From: Auanema rhodensis
Taxonomy: Eukaryota > Nematoda > Chromadorea > Rhabditida > Rhabditidae
Reading direction: 5' to 3'
Assembly (NCBI GenBank): GCA_964057225.1
Contig: OZ059899.1
Coordinates: forward strand, 12,152,001 to 12,216,000
DNA length: 64,000 nt
The notes under the pieces were generated by a model that was not told where the DNA came from, did no database searches, and worked only from the letters and a program-made list of their open reading frames with translations. The position numbers and the translations under genes were made by a program. Positions 34,801 to 48,300 of this stretch are shown here, in pieces (positions within the stretch are counted from its first letter, which is position 1; every line of letters begins with the position of its first letter).

Positions 34801-34952
34801 TTTCATACTTCTAGGTGAGATTTCAATCAAGTTCTTGAAGCAACTTGACAAACCTTATTTCAGCTATGCGTTATAAGTATGTTGACGATGATAAAGAGGA
34901 TGATATAACAGAGACAAAAGAACGTTTACCAACTGAAAGTTCAACTTATTAA
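31845..34952 (+). CDS. pept: Proton-coupled oligopeptide transporter (POT/PTR2 family), 18 exons, about 690 aa
   Basis: SLC15-type H+/di- and tripeptide symporter of the plasma membrane; in worms the main form takes up peptides from the gut. Exons begin at 31845, 32112, 32276, 32503, 32644, 32845, 33068, 33189, 33315, 33510, 33647, 33827, 34012, 34173, 34363, 34482, 34673 and 34864; all junctions are in phase. The proton-coupling motif ExxER is in NEFCERFSFYGMKAILTLYF, followed by YHGFTCLAYTAPLLGSILAD with the TM2 His, SYLGRF, and FSEEQEDLRAQFFSFFYFAI with the second POT signature. An extracellular domain sits at 33647-34314 between TM9 and TM10, shorter than in C. elegans PEPT-1 as I recall it (about 835 aa total). 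The body could start at the internal Met at 31898 (682 aa), but the preceding EPFLAEKRPK looks like a normal cytosolic tail, so an upstream ATG exon (24773) is favoured (701 aa). Confidence 0.9.
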
Positions 34953-36524
34953 TTTTCTTTTTTAAAAAAAAAGTTTAAAAATAATTTAAAAGTAAATTCC
35001 AAAAATATATAAACTGAATATTTAAAATAATAAAAAAAACGGAAAGAAATTTCATAAAATTTGATAAGAAAAATACTTACGTCATGTATTAGCCTTCAAA
35101 TCCTCTTCTCTCACTTCTTCCATTTGTATCATTCCTTTATTAATCAAATAATTTGTTGTTTATAATTATACTAATAGTATATTTTCTTTTCTTTTTTTTC
35201 AGTTTTTTTAAATCAATTTAACAATAGATTGATCTCGTATGTTCATATATTCAAATACATCTTCTTATCTTTTGCTGATGAATTCTTTTTAACAAAAAAA
35301 ATTTACTTTTCTTTCCTTTTTTATTTTTCGTTTTCAGTTGCTTTAGTAATCTTGAAAAGCTGTATTTCTTTTTCTTTATTTTATTATTCTTCCTTATCTG
35401 TGCACCTGACTCTTCACTCATCCACGAGAGATCATGATGCCGTGCACCAATCAGGGAGCCTCATCACGTACTCTATCAACTTTTTCTTCAAAAAATTAAA
35501 TATGTTATAGAGATATTAGATGAGAACATTCATGAAAAATAAAACTAACTATATGTATATATTATATAAATAATCTTATATATATATAGTATATATTATA
35601 CTTCATCTTATACTTACTTATATAGATTTGCTTCAAGTTTTTTTATTGTTTTTGTGAGATAAATGAACTTTTTTTTTCAACAAAACTGTTTTTTTCTTTT
35701 TAAATTTCAATAAAAATTGTATTTTTTCATAACATATAAGGAAGTTTAAACAGAAAAGATGAACAAAAACGGAATTAAATCAATTCAAGCCAATCAACTA
35801 CTGGTCAGTTTCCAGAAGAAACTCCTCGTATATTAACGATTGGATGTTCTAATCGCTGATGGTATGAAGAAGTTTTATTAGTAGACGTCGTTCTAATCAT
35901 TGAAAACAAATCTGCCAATCTTACTTCATTGTATTCTTCTATCGTGCCGATGCAAATCAACTTTCGATGAAAATCTCTGACGATACAGTTTGAAATCAAT
36001 ACCGTTGTTGAACGTGTTAAAGCTTCTAAAAGAGAAAATGATGATAAATCTGAATCGGATGCTGATGATGCAAATCATTATCTTCAATGTAGGTGAAGGA
36101 AGTTATAGCGATGTTGACAACTATATGATACAAGTTCTATCACCCTGTATATTCATATAACATCTAACTAGAAAACACAACATCTCAAAGAAAACAATGA
36201 TCAAATTGGAAAAAAAGATTCTGAATTATCAGAATTTTGCTTCAAATAATTTATTTTTATTTGAGTTAACACTTGTAAAGACAATTTTATAATAAAAACT
36301 TTCATTTGTGAAGAAAATCGGACAGGGTGAACGTCCTCAGAAAATGGTTTCAAACTACAAAAAAATTGGTTTCAAAATTTCATTGAACTTTTCTCTGAAA
36401 AGATTCAAAATTTGTTGAAAATAGACGTTAAATTGAACGAACAAATTCATTTGTGAAATTGAATTTCTTTTTTTCTATTATTTGATTGTTTTCAATACTG
36501 AAATATAATTTTTTTTATTTTAGG
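34953..36524. other. Intergenic region after the transporter, with coding-like fragments
   Basis: 3' flank of the transporter and AT-rich sequence, including the ATATA-rich 35540-35620. The stretch 35800-36095 is coding-like on both strands and is listed separately. No clear AATAAA set assigns gene ends except A-rich runs after 34970. Confidence 0.4.
35805..36095. pseudogene. Coding-like remnant, strand uncertain
   Basis: On minus, 35999-35805 is open for 65 codons ending GVSSGN-stop, with ICIGTIEEYNEVRLADL. On plus, from about 35866 a frame reads EEVLLVDVVLIIENKSANL then VPMQINFR, one TGA at 35971, then LTIQFEINTVVERVKASKR and an acidic tail to a TGA at 36100. Neither frame is recognised and neither has a convincing splice partner. 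A decayed gene on the plus strand with one in-frame stop is one reading; chance is another. Confidence 0.25.
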
Positions 36525-36929
36525 ATGGTAAGAGGAAAGAAAACGACTCCTGAAGTACGAGAAATCATACTTAACATGAAGTATAAAGGTATCAGCGTTC
36601 GAAAAATCAGTGACTTGCTGAAGGTTCCAAGAAGCACAGTTCATCATGTCTGGAAAGATGCCCATAAGCCACACAAAGTTGATTCAAGAATACGGAAACA
36701 AACACCAACGCCAGAGCAAGATAACTTAACAATGAAGCTGGACGAAACAGATCCTGTCATGATGCCTTCTGAACCTACTCAAGAATTCGTTAAGATGTTT
36801 CATGTTCTACTATATTCGTCTAATCTGATATTTCATATTGCTGAACTTTTGAAGAAGTTTGATGATGATATCAAACAATTATTAATGTTTTTCCATACAC
36901 GGATACAAAATCTTAATAAATGTGATTAA
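36525..36929 (+). CDS. Short Tc1/mariner-like helix-turn-helix protein, single exon, 134 aa
   Basis: An ATG lies one base after a strong acceptor (TTTTTATTTTAGG), so the mRNA may be trans-spliced with almost no leader. The start MVRGKKTTPEVREIILNMKY, then GISVRKISDLLKVPRSTVHH and VWKD, is the pattern of the first helix-turn-helix of Tc1-like transposases or paired/pipsqueak-type domains (about residues 8-45). The rest has no DDE catalytic triad; residues 85-130 could form a helical pair (HIAELLKKFDDDIKQLLMFF). It may be a truncated transposase or a domesticated DNA-binding protein. I saw no terminal inverted repeats nearby. Confidence 0.6.
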   Translation: MVRGKKTTPEVREIILNMKYKGISVRKISDLLKVPRSTVHHVWKDAHKPHKVDSRIRKQTPTPEQDNLTMKLDETDPVMMPSEPTQEFVKMFHVLLYSSNLIFHIAELLKKFDDDIKQLLMFFHTRIQNLNKCD

Positions 36930-39378
36930 TTGATTTTTTTTTATTTAATAATCCGTTTTCTAACACTCAAAGAATTTTTTTTTTCAATTTTTGTAGTTTG
37001 TTTGAGTTATGATGGGGATATTGGATCGGAGTATCGGACGTTTATTGTTCATATCTGTCTTTATAAGTCTTTTCAAGTTGTTAACTTGACAAATAAATAA
37101 ATTTAAATATATAAGTTTAAACATAATTCGGAAAATACTGTGTGGTGACATGACATTTCTTCGATTATGAGCTGGTTGATTCTATGCCAAGAACTTTGTA
37201 AGCTGTGACTGATAACTTTGGTCACTATCCCCCCTTTCCTCCACAAAACGTCAATAAATATTTTTTAAATACCATTTAAGACCCTTTTTATTGAAATTGT
37301 AGTTTGAGCATAGTCGTCTAAAGGTGTCCAATGTGTAAAAAGAACTGGATAATCTTATTGATAGTATATAAGAAATTCTTTAAAACTTGAAAATTAAACT
37401 AAGATTCTTACTATCAAAATCAAACTCATCTTTGATATTCATATCGAAATATCAATAAATAACTTTGATCAAGTAGAACTATGAATATTCAGTCCCTATG
37501 ACCACAAATGTTTTCTTAATTAAATTTTAAAAAAAGAAAATTTTCATTTTTAAAAGAAAATCGTTAAGTTTCTGACAAATCGTTCAAAATTCTTCGTTTT
37601 TATTTGAAAAAGACATTTCGTTGAAATCTTAATGGTAGGTCTTGAGAACGGTGTGCTTTCAGGATGTTGTAATAAGCATTTCTCTTATACAAATCATTGA
37701 CCTCTTCAAGTTTTTTCCTGGTATTGAACAGTTGTTCAAGTTAGTTTTTGAGAAAAAAAACTTTTTGAACTTTTCAAACAAATATTATTTTGACTTTAAA
37801 AAGAAAAAAAAAACAATAAAAAACCTTATAATATTCGTATATCGTTATACTAACATGCACTCTTTATCGATTTGAATAACTACTACTGAAAGCTTTGATA
37901 TAAGTAGCATCTTAGTGAGTCCCTATTCTTCTTCTTCTTCTTCTTTTTCTTCTTCTTGTGCTTCTAATCAAAATAATTCGTTTATCTTCTTTTCCCTCAT
38001 TTCCGACATATTCTACCTTAGTTATCGAATTAGATAAATGAGATTTTACACTTATTTCTTCTTTTCTTTTTTTACGTCGGCATCTCTTCATCTGTCATTC
38101 AAAATAATTAACTATATTTTAATGACAGAGTGAATTGAAAAAATAATATTTCTTTCTTAAAATAATATTATTTTAAATGTTTTATCTATTTCAACTTTAT
38201 AATGACGTATCAGCCATAAACTTTTTCTAAAGTTTAAGACCTCCCCTTCTTTCTTATCTAAATTTTGCTGGAAAGTTGGATTGAAATCGTAGTATAATCA
38301 CGAAATTAGCTGTTTCCGACCTTTGAAACTGAATATACAGACATATAAAAATCATCTTTATGAAATTATATATGATGAAACGATAAAAACAGATTGACAG
38401 AATACAAGTAGAAACAAAATTTTGTTTTTGTTTACAAAAAAAAAACATATGTGCTTATATGTATATGTATAAAAATAAAAAGTTATAGACAACATAATAC
38501 GAAATAAGACAGTAGACAACCATATGAGCATTTCTAGATTATATATTCTGAGGTTTTTTCGAGGAATTCAAGGAAAATTCTTAATTTCGTTGTTCCTTAT
38601 TTCCATTATAGGATAAATTTCTTTGATAATGAAGAAATGGGCAGGGAAAGGGTGAGGAATGGGATATCCATACTTGATTCAGGAGCTAATATATGAAAAG
38701 CAAGTAGAAGTAAAGGTTATATTTATTGGTCCCGCATGGATGCTGGCTATATGTGATGTAGGCAAGAAGTAACATTGAATTGGTAAAGATGTAAAAGCAA
38801 AAGGAGAAGGAAAAATATTTAAACCGGCCCTATGTTATAAGTAAGTAAATAAGTAGATTATTTATAGGAAATACACATAATTTAGAAGAAATAAAAGGAT
38901 AATTCTTTGACAGATTTTTACAAAAATAGGTAAGTGACTGCAAGTAACGACAAAACAATAGAAAGAGAACATAACATGGCAATGACAAAGCATATGAAAC
39001 TATGGTTATTCGCATAAATCTGAGATTTCCTGTGAACATGTTGAAGACAAAGTTTCAAATTTTGTCTTATTTCAACTTAAATAGCCCACAAACTATTTTA
39101 AGATAGATGAAGCTCCTGAAACAAATATGAAATTTCCAAATTGAAAAATGAAGTCAGTAAAGGGAAGGGGAGGGGGAGTGAAAATAGATCATAATTTTAT
39201 ATTTTATATTCAATTAGATAGATATATTATATATAATTTGTAAAAGTTAATCGAAAAAATTCTGTTTGAGAGTCAAAATTCTTAGGATACTTTTATCTAA
39301 GAATTTCCAATAAGATTATTTGAACTCTTCTTCTGCTTCTAATTCTTTCTTGTTTGAGGGATTTCAAACTGAAAATTC
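36930..39378. other. Intergenic region between the HTH gene and the Islet gene 3' end
   Basis: About 2.4 kb, AT-rich, with a (TTC)n stretch at 37928-37957. The open frame at 37642-37875 lies in a T-rich segment and shows no domain. The Islet 3' UTR should occupy the upper end (toward 38800-39378). Confidence 0.4.
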
Positions 39379-42300
39379 TTATTCACTACAGCTTGGTGAT
39401 GATAAATCTGATGTATGAAGATGAGGTGAGTATTCGTGATGATAACCAGGTGGTGGAGGTCCTCCTGGTGTCATGTAGCCCATGTCAGGAGGTGCTACTA
39501 GGTCAGCATATCCCTAAAAATAAGACGATGAAGAAGAAAAATGATTAAAAGTCTTGAAAATTGTAGTTTTTTGATTTTGTTTATACAGCTGCCTTTAAGC
39601 GTTTTTCAAGTTCAAAAGGTAAGCAGGTGTTATAGTTAACACTTACCTTAATTATGCTTAACTGTATGAATATAAATAAGAATCAAATAACACATTTGTG
39701 CATGAAACCGCAAAAAAACATTGAAAACTTACAATTCCATTGGCAGGATATCCAGGATCCATCGGTACATTAGGATCCATGTGCGTTGGAGCAGCAGCTG
39801 TAGCTCCAGGCCACTGTTGGAAATGTTGAATGTCAATTGGCTGTCCAAGACTGTCAATGTGCGTAGTTGGAGCAGAAGCAATCATAGGTCCTACACCGCC
39901 AACTCGAACGTGGTTCAAAGCTCTTTCCTGTAATAAATCATATTACCCTCATAAAAATTATTGTTGTTGTTTTCTTAGTAAATTATGAAATTTTAGTTAA
40001 TTTGAGTTTAGAAGGAGCATCTTTCTTTCTATGTATATGGTATTGTGTAAGAGTGTATTACAATACCGACGAAAAAAAGAAATTAATTACTAGCTACCGT
40101 GCTCCATTGCTAATTAGATTCCGCGACCGCCTTTAGATGCATCACATCTATAGATGATCTAATGGTGTAAAAATACAAAAACAAGCCGATAGCTATACTA
40201 AACCATCTGTCAATTATCTCACTACCTTATAATAACTATATAATGTTTATTATATTATTATATTCTATACATATATATAGTCTTTTCAAAAGAAAATAGG
40301 AAAATGGCATTATGAGGACACATGCATACATAGCGGAAGATACAGTTGCCTTTTGTTTTCATTCTATCCAGTCCAAACAGTACCGACAAGTAATTAATCT
40401 ATTAACCGATATAAGAATTCATTGAACCTTTTCAAACCATTAATACTCTCCCTCAGCTAAGGCTGGTTAAGTTTTAATAAAGTTTAGAGACAGATAATTA
40501 GGATGTTTTAGATTAAGACAGAGAGAGAATAAGATAATCATCTATCTATTCATAAAGACAAGAATATAGACAAAAGTTACATACGTGAGAAGGTCATTAA
40601 CTATATCTACATCATCTTAACTATATGTAATTCCCGGATATTTAATTTGTTACAGTAATCTGGTTTCATAAACAATAATCTGCGAATGTTTTTCCTACAT
40701 TTCGATCAATTATTAAGGTTTTCCTTCCTTTTTTTTGAAAAAAAAAAGTTTTTTCAACAAATTTACCCGATAAATCTGTTGAATTGACTTTTGTTGGGAA
40801 AAAAGAGTATGAGGGACATTCAATCAAAAGATTTCTATATTTGGTTAACAACTATCTCACCATTTTAATTCAACTTTGTAAATAATTCAAACTTTTCGCC
40901 GAGTCATCATTAACCTTTATCCAAAAAGATTTTTTTATAAACATCTGGAATGAATAACTTGTTTACTAGTATTACTACTTAAACATCTGACTATCAATCT
41001 TATCTTTGTTTGTTTATATCAATATTACCAGCTTAACTATACTAACTATATACATATTCCATCATATTACCATATGGTTCGTCTTTCTTTTTTTTTCAAA
41101 AAATACTTCAGGAAGATAAAGATCTACATACATGTATATACATACTATGTATTACTTCAATTGACCATACCAAGCTGTTCCTTTCATTTTTCGTGACAAG
41201 ACCAATAAGTTCTGAACTTATGTTTGCTTTGTATTTCTTTCAGCAGATTATGGTGCAACACCCGTTCATATACTGTATTGTAACCCCCAATTTTTTGTTT
41301 CCTGGATTTGAAGGATTTACTGTTATTACTGCCATTGGTAGCAATACGAGAGATGATTTAGAGTATAAGATAGAGAGATAGGGAAGGGGTAGTGGATTAC
41401 ATGGAAATGGTCATCTTCTGACACCAGTGTGCTTCTTTAGATCATAATCTGATGACCGGAACCATCGAGATGGCATCGAATTTCAGAGTTATGTGACCAT
41501 ATACAACCAGCCGATTATCTGAGCTTAGATACTTCATTGACCTACGATTAACGATAAGTATTAGCACCTTTAGAATACAAATCATCAATATATATCATTA
41601 AATGAGCATAAAATACTATTTTATATTTGAATTTAAAGTATTTTCTTCAACAATATTCTGCTTTTGAAGATACTTCTGGGCAAAAAATCCTTATTTTCCT
41701 TCTGATTTTACATTTGATAACAAAACTTGAAAATCTGGTGTTTGTAGCATTTTTTCCATTTTTTTACTTAAAATGATCACAAAATCCCTCATTTGGTTGA
41801 GAAGGAAATAATGATTGTCTAGGAGATGTATAATCTTTAGGAAATACATATCTGGCTTGCGAGTAAACAGTGTTTTCGTGAATCTGGGTAGCCTCTTCTC
41901 TAGCATACCACATATGGTGTTTCCCAAGCCGACACTTGGAAGAGTAAGATCCCAACAAGAAAAGAAGATGAACATATCTCAAGATTTTACTGAGAGAAAT
42001 AGAAGAGAGTGAAAGAGAGAGAAAGATAGAGAGAGAGCGATGAAGGGAAAGCAGGCTGTATGCATTGAATGAGTTAAACTTGATACTCATCCAACTTGAA
42101 AAGATATAGTTAATTCAACTAATATGTGTGTAGTCCTTTAAAGAATTATTAATCAATATACATATATTCGAATTATTGATTTAAAGGCTTAATGTGAACT
42201 AAATTCAAGTTGAAAGCACATGTATTAGAACATGAAAATACTGATTTAGTAGGAAGATGAGAAGACAATCGGCCGTCGTCAAAGCATTGATGACAGATGA

Positions 42301-45300
42301 CAACCATCTTCAACGACAAATTGCCTTCGGCAGTTTATGCTCCTCTAATTTGACCCATCACCCATTTAAAAATCTTTAATTCTTTATCTTTTTTCTGTCA
42401 ATATGCTATTTCCACAACTAATTTTTCCGAAAAAAACAACAATTCGAACCATGTTCGTTATCGTTTTTTTCACTTTTTTTCATTCAAAAAACTTAAATTT
42501 TCAGTTGAAAAATGACAGATGTTCAACTACATAGCAGTTAACTTTCTTCCAATTTTTTGACTAAAAAAAGAAAAAATCTCGAAACGGCTATATCAATCTC
42601 CCCCCCCCTCTCCCTGTGTTCTTTGAAGATTCCATATTTCTTACTTTTTTCTTTTTCTTCTTCTTTTTTCATCTTCAAAGCAATAAACAAGAAAGTTGTG
42701 CTCGTTTTCACACAATTCTCCAACAAACTTCTAAGTAAATCTGGTCTCATATGGATAAAGGATAACACACATGAAAACATGTATATATTTTACAATCAAT
42801 TTCTATATTCAATGAAAAAAATTTTTTTTTTTGAATTCTATTTGAAGGTAGCAAGTATGATATAGGCTGTTGAGTTTAACATGAATCTTCTGCTTTTTTT
42901 TCTCAGAAAATGAATGTGATGGTCCCTCAACCTATCTCATTCTATCTCTGTTTCTCGTGTATCTGTGCTATGTATGTATGTTACTGCTCAAAATCCTCTG
43001 AAGCCGTCGTGGAAAGGAATCTGAATGAATGACGTGAACACAAGTATAGAGAGAGAGAGAACGAGAGAGAGAGAGAAAGAGGGAGTGAGAGAAGGTAGAA
43101 TAACAGAGATATTCTGAGAACAATCTAAACACATAGATAGCAGAGTGATGAAGGTAGGGAGAGAGAAGAGAATAAGCCAATGATGGAGAGTACAAACTGC
43201 CGAGGGGTATCAGGATGGGGACAACTACACATTGATGATCGAATTAAGCAGGCCAAGCGGTCTGCGTCAAATTCATTTAGTCAATCTTCTACAAAGCATA
43301 CTGTATCTTCTCTTTCTGTCTAAATATATTTCTCTCCCTCTCTCTGTCTCTCTCTCTCTTTCTCTCTCTTCTTTCAAAACCACCACCAATCACCTCTTTC
43401 CAGTATTTTCGATAAATTTATAATCATTGTCTTGTTCTGATTCCATGAAATGTATTATGGAAATCTAGAAGATACAAATGATTACGGTATTGTCTGTTAT
43501 CAAAGACCTTAATTTGTCTTTTGTGAAATCAGTCGTTCCATTAACCTCTACACATTCACCTCACTTTCTCTCCAAGAACCTTCGTCCCTCATTCCCTTCC
43601 CTCAAGCAATACAGTGGAACTACATCGCGGAAAATCTATCTTCTTACATGTTTTGAAGGAAAGCATAAAATGAAAATGACTTATACCAAGATAACTTAAA
43701 CCAAAGCGTTAATATGTCCCTCAGGATGATAAACATCTCATTTATCTTTCTCCTCATTCCCATCTTTTACCTTTCAATCAATTAGTCTTCCGTTTCCTGT
43801 CATCTTCCTGCTTTTTAGTTTCTTCATCAAATCTTCTTTTAACCTTTTCCTTCCTTTCCCTCTACATCCAACTTTCTCTCTCTCTCTCTCTCTATCAAAC
43901 TATCTATGTTCCTCTCTATACATCTCTTTTTCCTCCGAATCGTTCCCTTGGAGATACAACCAGAAAAGACTTTCTTGTTTACAATCCCTTCTTGTTTCTT
44001 AAAACAAAGATTTTCTCAGGAAAGGAATAAGGAGCAAGCCACATATAGAACGAGAGAGGTAGAAAGATATTCCATAGTATAGTCCTTGAAATAACCAAAA
44101 CACAAGGCTTTAAATAAGAACGTAACTTCAACAACTCTTGACATTTTCAAATATATGATACGACATACGTGTTAAAGAATATACAAGATGTCTTGTTACG
44201 ACTGACCAAAATAACTATTTTCTTCTCAAAATAAAGTTAAAGGAAGAACAAGTTCAACAAGAAGTTACAGTAACCCTTTAACTATGACTATGGTTCCAAA
44301 TTAGGAAATATAGAGAGAGAGATAGAGAGAGAGAGGGATGTAGAGATAGAGTTAGAGAGAGAAAGAGGGAATTCCGCTTCGAACGTATAAAACAATATTA
44401 TTAAAGCTTATATAATAGAAAGAAAATAGTTAATGGAAGAAACTGGTTCATTTGATATAATTTGTGCAAATAAGCAGAAAAGTTTCCAAATACAACTATA
44501 CATACGTTACGTGTATAGTTATGAGTAAAGTCATGATATACATAGTTTAGCTTAACTATGCTAACTATGCTAACTATTATGCCAAAATGAGTAAACTGTT
44601 ACATAATCATCAATAGTTGATATCAAGTGGATTAGAAGGATTAGTTGTTTGATCAGCTACTTGAATGACCAAAAAAGAAAAAAAAACAGAAGGATTATGT
44701 GATTCAATCAGTCTTCGTTATATTTAACTTATATATATAGTTAATATTAAATAAATAGTAATTTTCCAATAAAGTACTTGAGATAAGAGAGGATTAGAAA
44801 GAGTTAGTCCAAAAATCTAAATGGCAGTAGTTATGCACATACATACATATGTATGTGATCATCTAAGTAAACAAAAATCACATAATTGTATATTATTATA
44901 TACATTTAAGGTTATTTATCTATGTAAATAAAGTTTTCAAGTTTTGAATTAAGTTGTATAATGTTTCTAAAGAAGCGTACCTTTTCAGCATTTGCTTGGT
45001 AATCCCTCATTTGAATTTGACGTTTCTTATCTTTACAACGCTTATTTTGGAACCAAACCCTAATAACACGAGCGTTTAAGCCTGAAACAAGTTGCTTATA
45101 AGTTGAAGTTGTAAATATTATATTGAACCTGTCATTTCAACTAGTTGCTCTTTGAGCATAGCATCTGGACGAGCATTATGTGCATAACATTTCTTTAAAA
45201 GACTTAATTGCGTTTCATTTAGTACTGTTCGGACACGAGTTGTCTAAAATTTATATGTTAACTATATGATATAGTTAAGAATATAATCAATACTTGTTTA

Positions 45301-48300
45301 TCTTTCTTCTTTTTTGGATTTGATGTGTTGTTTGTTGAGGATGTATTATTGCCAGATGATGCTGATGGTGCTCCATATGATGAATAGCCTGATGGCATCA
45401 TTTCCTCAGACTTTGGTGACCTAGATATACTTTACATATAAGCTATATGATATAGTTAGACTAACCGAACAGATAATGGTGGACTTGTACTGTTAGTGTG
45501 ATCTAGACTGACCATTGTACATGAATCCCAGTTGTCATCATCAGCATACATCGATGGTGTTGCTGTACTTGTCATCATAGCGGATGGTGGACGACAATTC
45601 AGATCCAACGATGCTGTATTGGATGGAGGACCAACAACAGGAGTTACAGATGATGTATGAGCAGGAGCAACCGAGTTTCTCTGAAATAGGATAAAGACGT
45701 AAGAATCATAGTCACAGAAATGATTAAGAAGATCGACGTACTATCACATCCGCAGGGGACACGCCGGGCATGTGAGCTAGGCCAGGAGGAACGGAGTTTT
45801 GCATCAGATTACGACAATCATCTTTACAGTATAATCGATCGCCTTTAATCTGAAAAAACGATCAAACTTTGTTATTTGAAATCTATTTCAGGATAAACGA
45901 ACCTGAAATTCGTCTCCAGTTTTCAGCAGTCGTTGGCATGCTACGCATGTGAAGCAGTTTACATGAAACACAACATCACGAGCTTTCATCACCATCTCGT
46001 GTCGTCCGAAAAATTGATCACAACGTGAGCATTTGGTGGCAAATAATCTGGAAAATTATAATTAGCATAGTTAACATAATTTCTATGAAAACATATATAA
46101 AGGTTCAAAAGATGTAGCTAAGATTATGAGGAAATACAAGTGAAAATCTTTCTCAGCTTCCTAGGTAAATATACTTTTCCGTTGTTCACATCTTCTACTA
46201 CCACTTCTACTCTTATTTCCTTTTCTTGTACCCCCCAGCCTGTGATTCTAAATGAATCTTCGTAACAGACGGAACAAGTCCATCAGATTCACAGCTTCCG
46301 TTCATGCTCCAAAACTCCAAATTGACGAACCTTTGATGATACATAAAGCCGCCAGTAACCTATAATCAACATCACCAGCAATTTTCCAATATACCAGATG
46401 ATGATGTAATAGACGTTGAGTGTGTGATGCTCTCGCTTTGGAGCTCGACCATCTGACATCAAAATCTTGACTTCAACCCAAAGGTATCGGCTAGATTGCG
46501 CTCTGTCATTAGGTGATGACGTCATTTAGATGAGGTAGTAACAGACATCTGAACAGCTTCCTCCAATCAATTCAATAGAATTGACGACCGGAAATGCATC
46601 TGAATATCTACCGTCACCAGCAAGTAGAAGAAGAGCTCTACACATCATCTTTCCTAAGGACTAGTATCACCAGCTGTCATAATGAAATGCAAAAACCTAT
46701 GAGACAGAATTGAAAAAGCTTCTTCTTCCAATTTGCTCGTTTGTTCTTTCAGATTGACTGAACTGCAAGTTTATTTTGCAAACCAGAAAAAGATGGAAAT
46801 GTTGCCAAGTTTGCAACATTTCTGCTTTTTTCCTTCTATTCATTCTCGCTCCCCTTTTCCACTTTTTTAGGTTTCAGCCTCCTTCGATTGGCTGTTTACC
46901 CAATTTCCTCAGAAGGTATACGATCATCAAGTCAGTACCGTCAATTTCATCGTTCGTCTTCAATTCGTGTCTTTTTCTCTTACTATTTCTCGTTTTTTTA
47001 CACTTATTTCTTTCTGTATTTCCCATAACTGGCCTTGGTGTGATCAGCCAGCCAAGCACTAGATGACAACCGAATTACACGCTAATTACGCTAAGGATTA
47101 CGGTAAAGAAGATGATGGAAATACATGAAGTTCAGTGAGATATATAAAGAAAAGAAGGAATAGAGAGTGTATGGAAAGAGAAAAAGAGAGAAAGAGAGAG
47201 ATAGAAGGGGGAGGGAGAGGGTAATAGAAGGTGGACAGTTCAATGAAGATGTGCTGATGATGAAGAGAACGAAGTTTTGAAGAAAATAATGAGAAATGAC
47301 CAAAAATACTAAAGACAGTTAAGAGAATTAGAAGGAAAAAGAAAAGAAAAACTGGTGAAATAAGCAAGAGATCTGAAAATAAGAAAGACAAGAAGAGGAA
47401 CAAGAAGAACATCAAAGAAGCCACTCTCGCCCACCCGTATGATGGTAAGGGTGTCAGATACCGTAATCCTTTTTGTACAAAAAGAAAACAAATCAAGGCA
47501 ATCAATTGATTTCAAGTTCAAGATATATACTATATCTAGCAACATTTCAATTGAATTAATTAATTTTTAACAAAAATTAGCAAAAAAAAAAGAAAAAAAT
47601 TCCAAAATATTTCAATGAATGTTGACTCCATCTCTTTTCATTGCTTTTCCGGTAATCAAATAGCTGAGTAGATTGAATAAAAGGAAATATCAATAGAAAA
47701 TAAGAGAGTTTAGAGATAAAGAGTAATTGTTGAGCAAGTTGGTTGCCCTTTGACGGTTCTCTTTCCCTCGCTCCTAGACCACCCCCTAACCTCTTTTCTT
47801 TTCAATTTGCTTCCGGTTCGTTCATCTCAAAAGAGTGATTTGACCAGCACAATCTCTTTCCCTCTCTTACCCTTTTCTCTCTCTCTCTCTCTTCAGTTAT
47901 CCATAACATTCATACAATTGAAGAGAAGGAATGCTGATGATGAAGATGAGGATGATGATGATGATCACAAATCACAACATACATTCAGCAGATTCTATGG
48001 AATATTTCCTTAATCATACATTTTCCTCCAAAATTCATGCAAACTCCTTTCTTAAGATATTCATAAGACAATCTAACTTATCTCTTTTTCATATTAAAAG
48101 TCCCAAAGATGATTTTTCGAGAAAAGAAAACTATTATGTGTTGCTCTTGCACTGGGAATACGACCCAAACGAAACGAAATCTAAGCCGAAGTCAACGGCC
48201 ATGGGAGCTGCTACATGTCTATATTCTCCTCCTCTTTAGGAATTGAAGAAAAGATGACATGACATAGAGAGAGATAGAAAGAGAGAGGGAGTTTGATCCT

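Noticed and set aside
44980-45243. Considered a LIM-HD class other than Islet (Lhx or Lmx).
   Set aside because: The homeodomain [11 protein letters not shown] and [11 protein letters not shown] patterns and LIM spacing are Islet-specific.
46776-47505. Membrane-protein-like frames on both strands in an Islet intron.
   Set aside because: Produced by CT/GA-biased sequence inside a clear intron.
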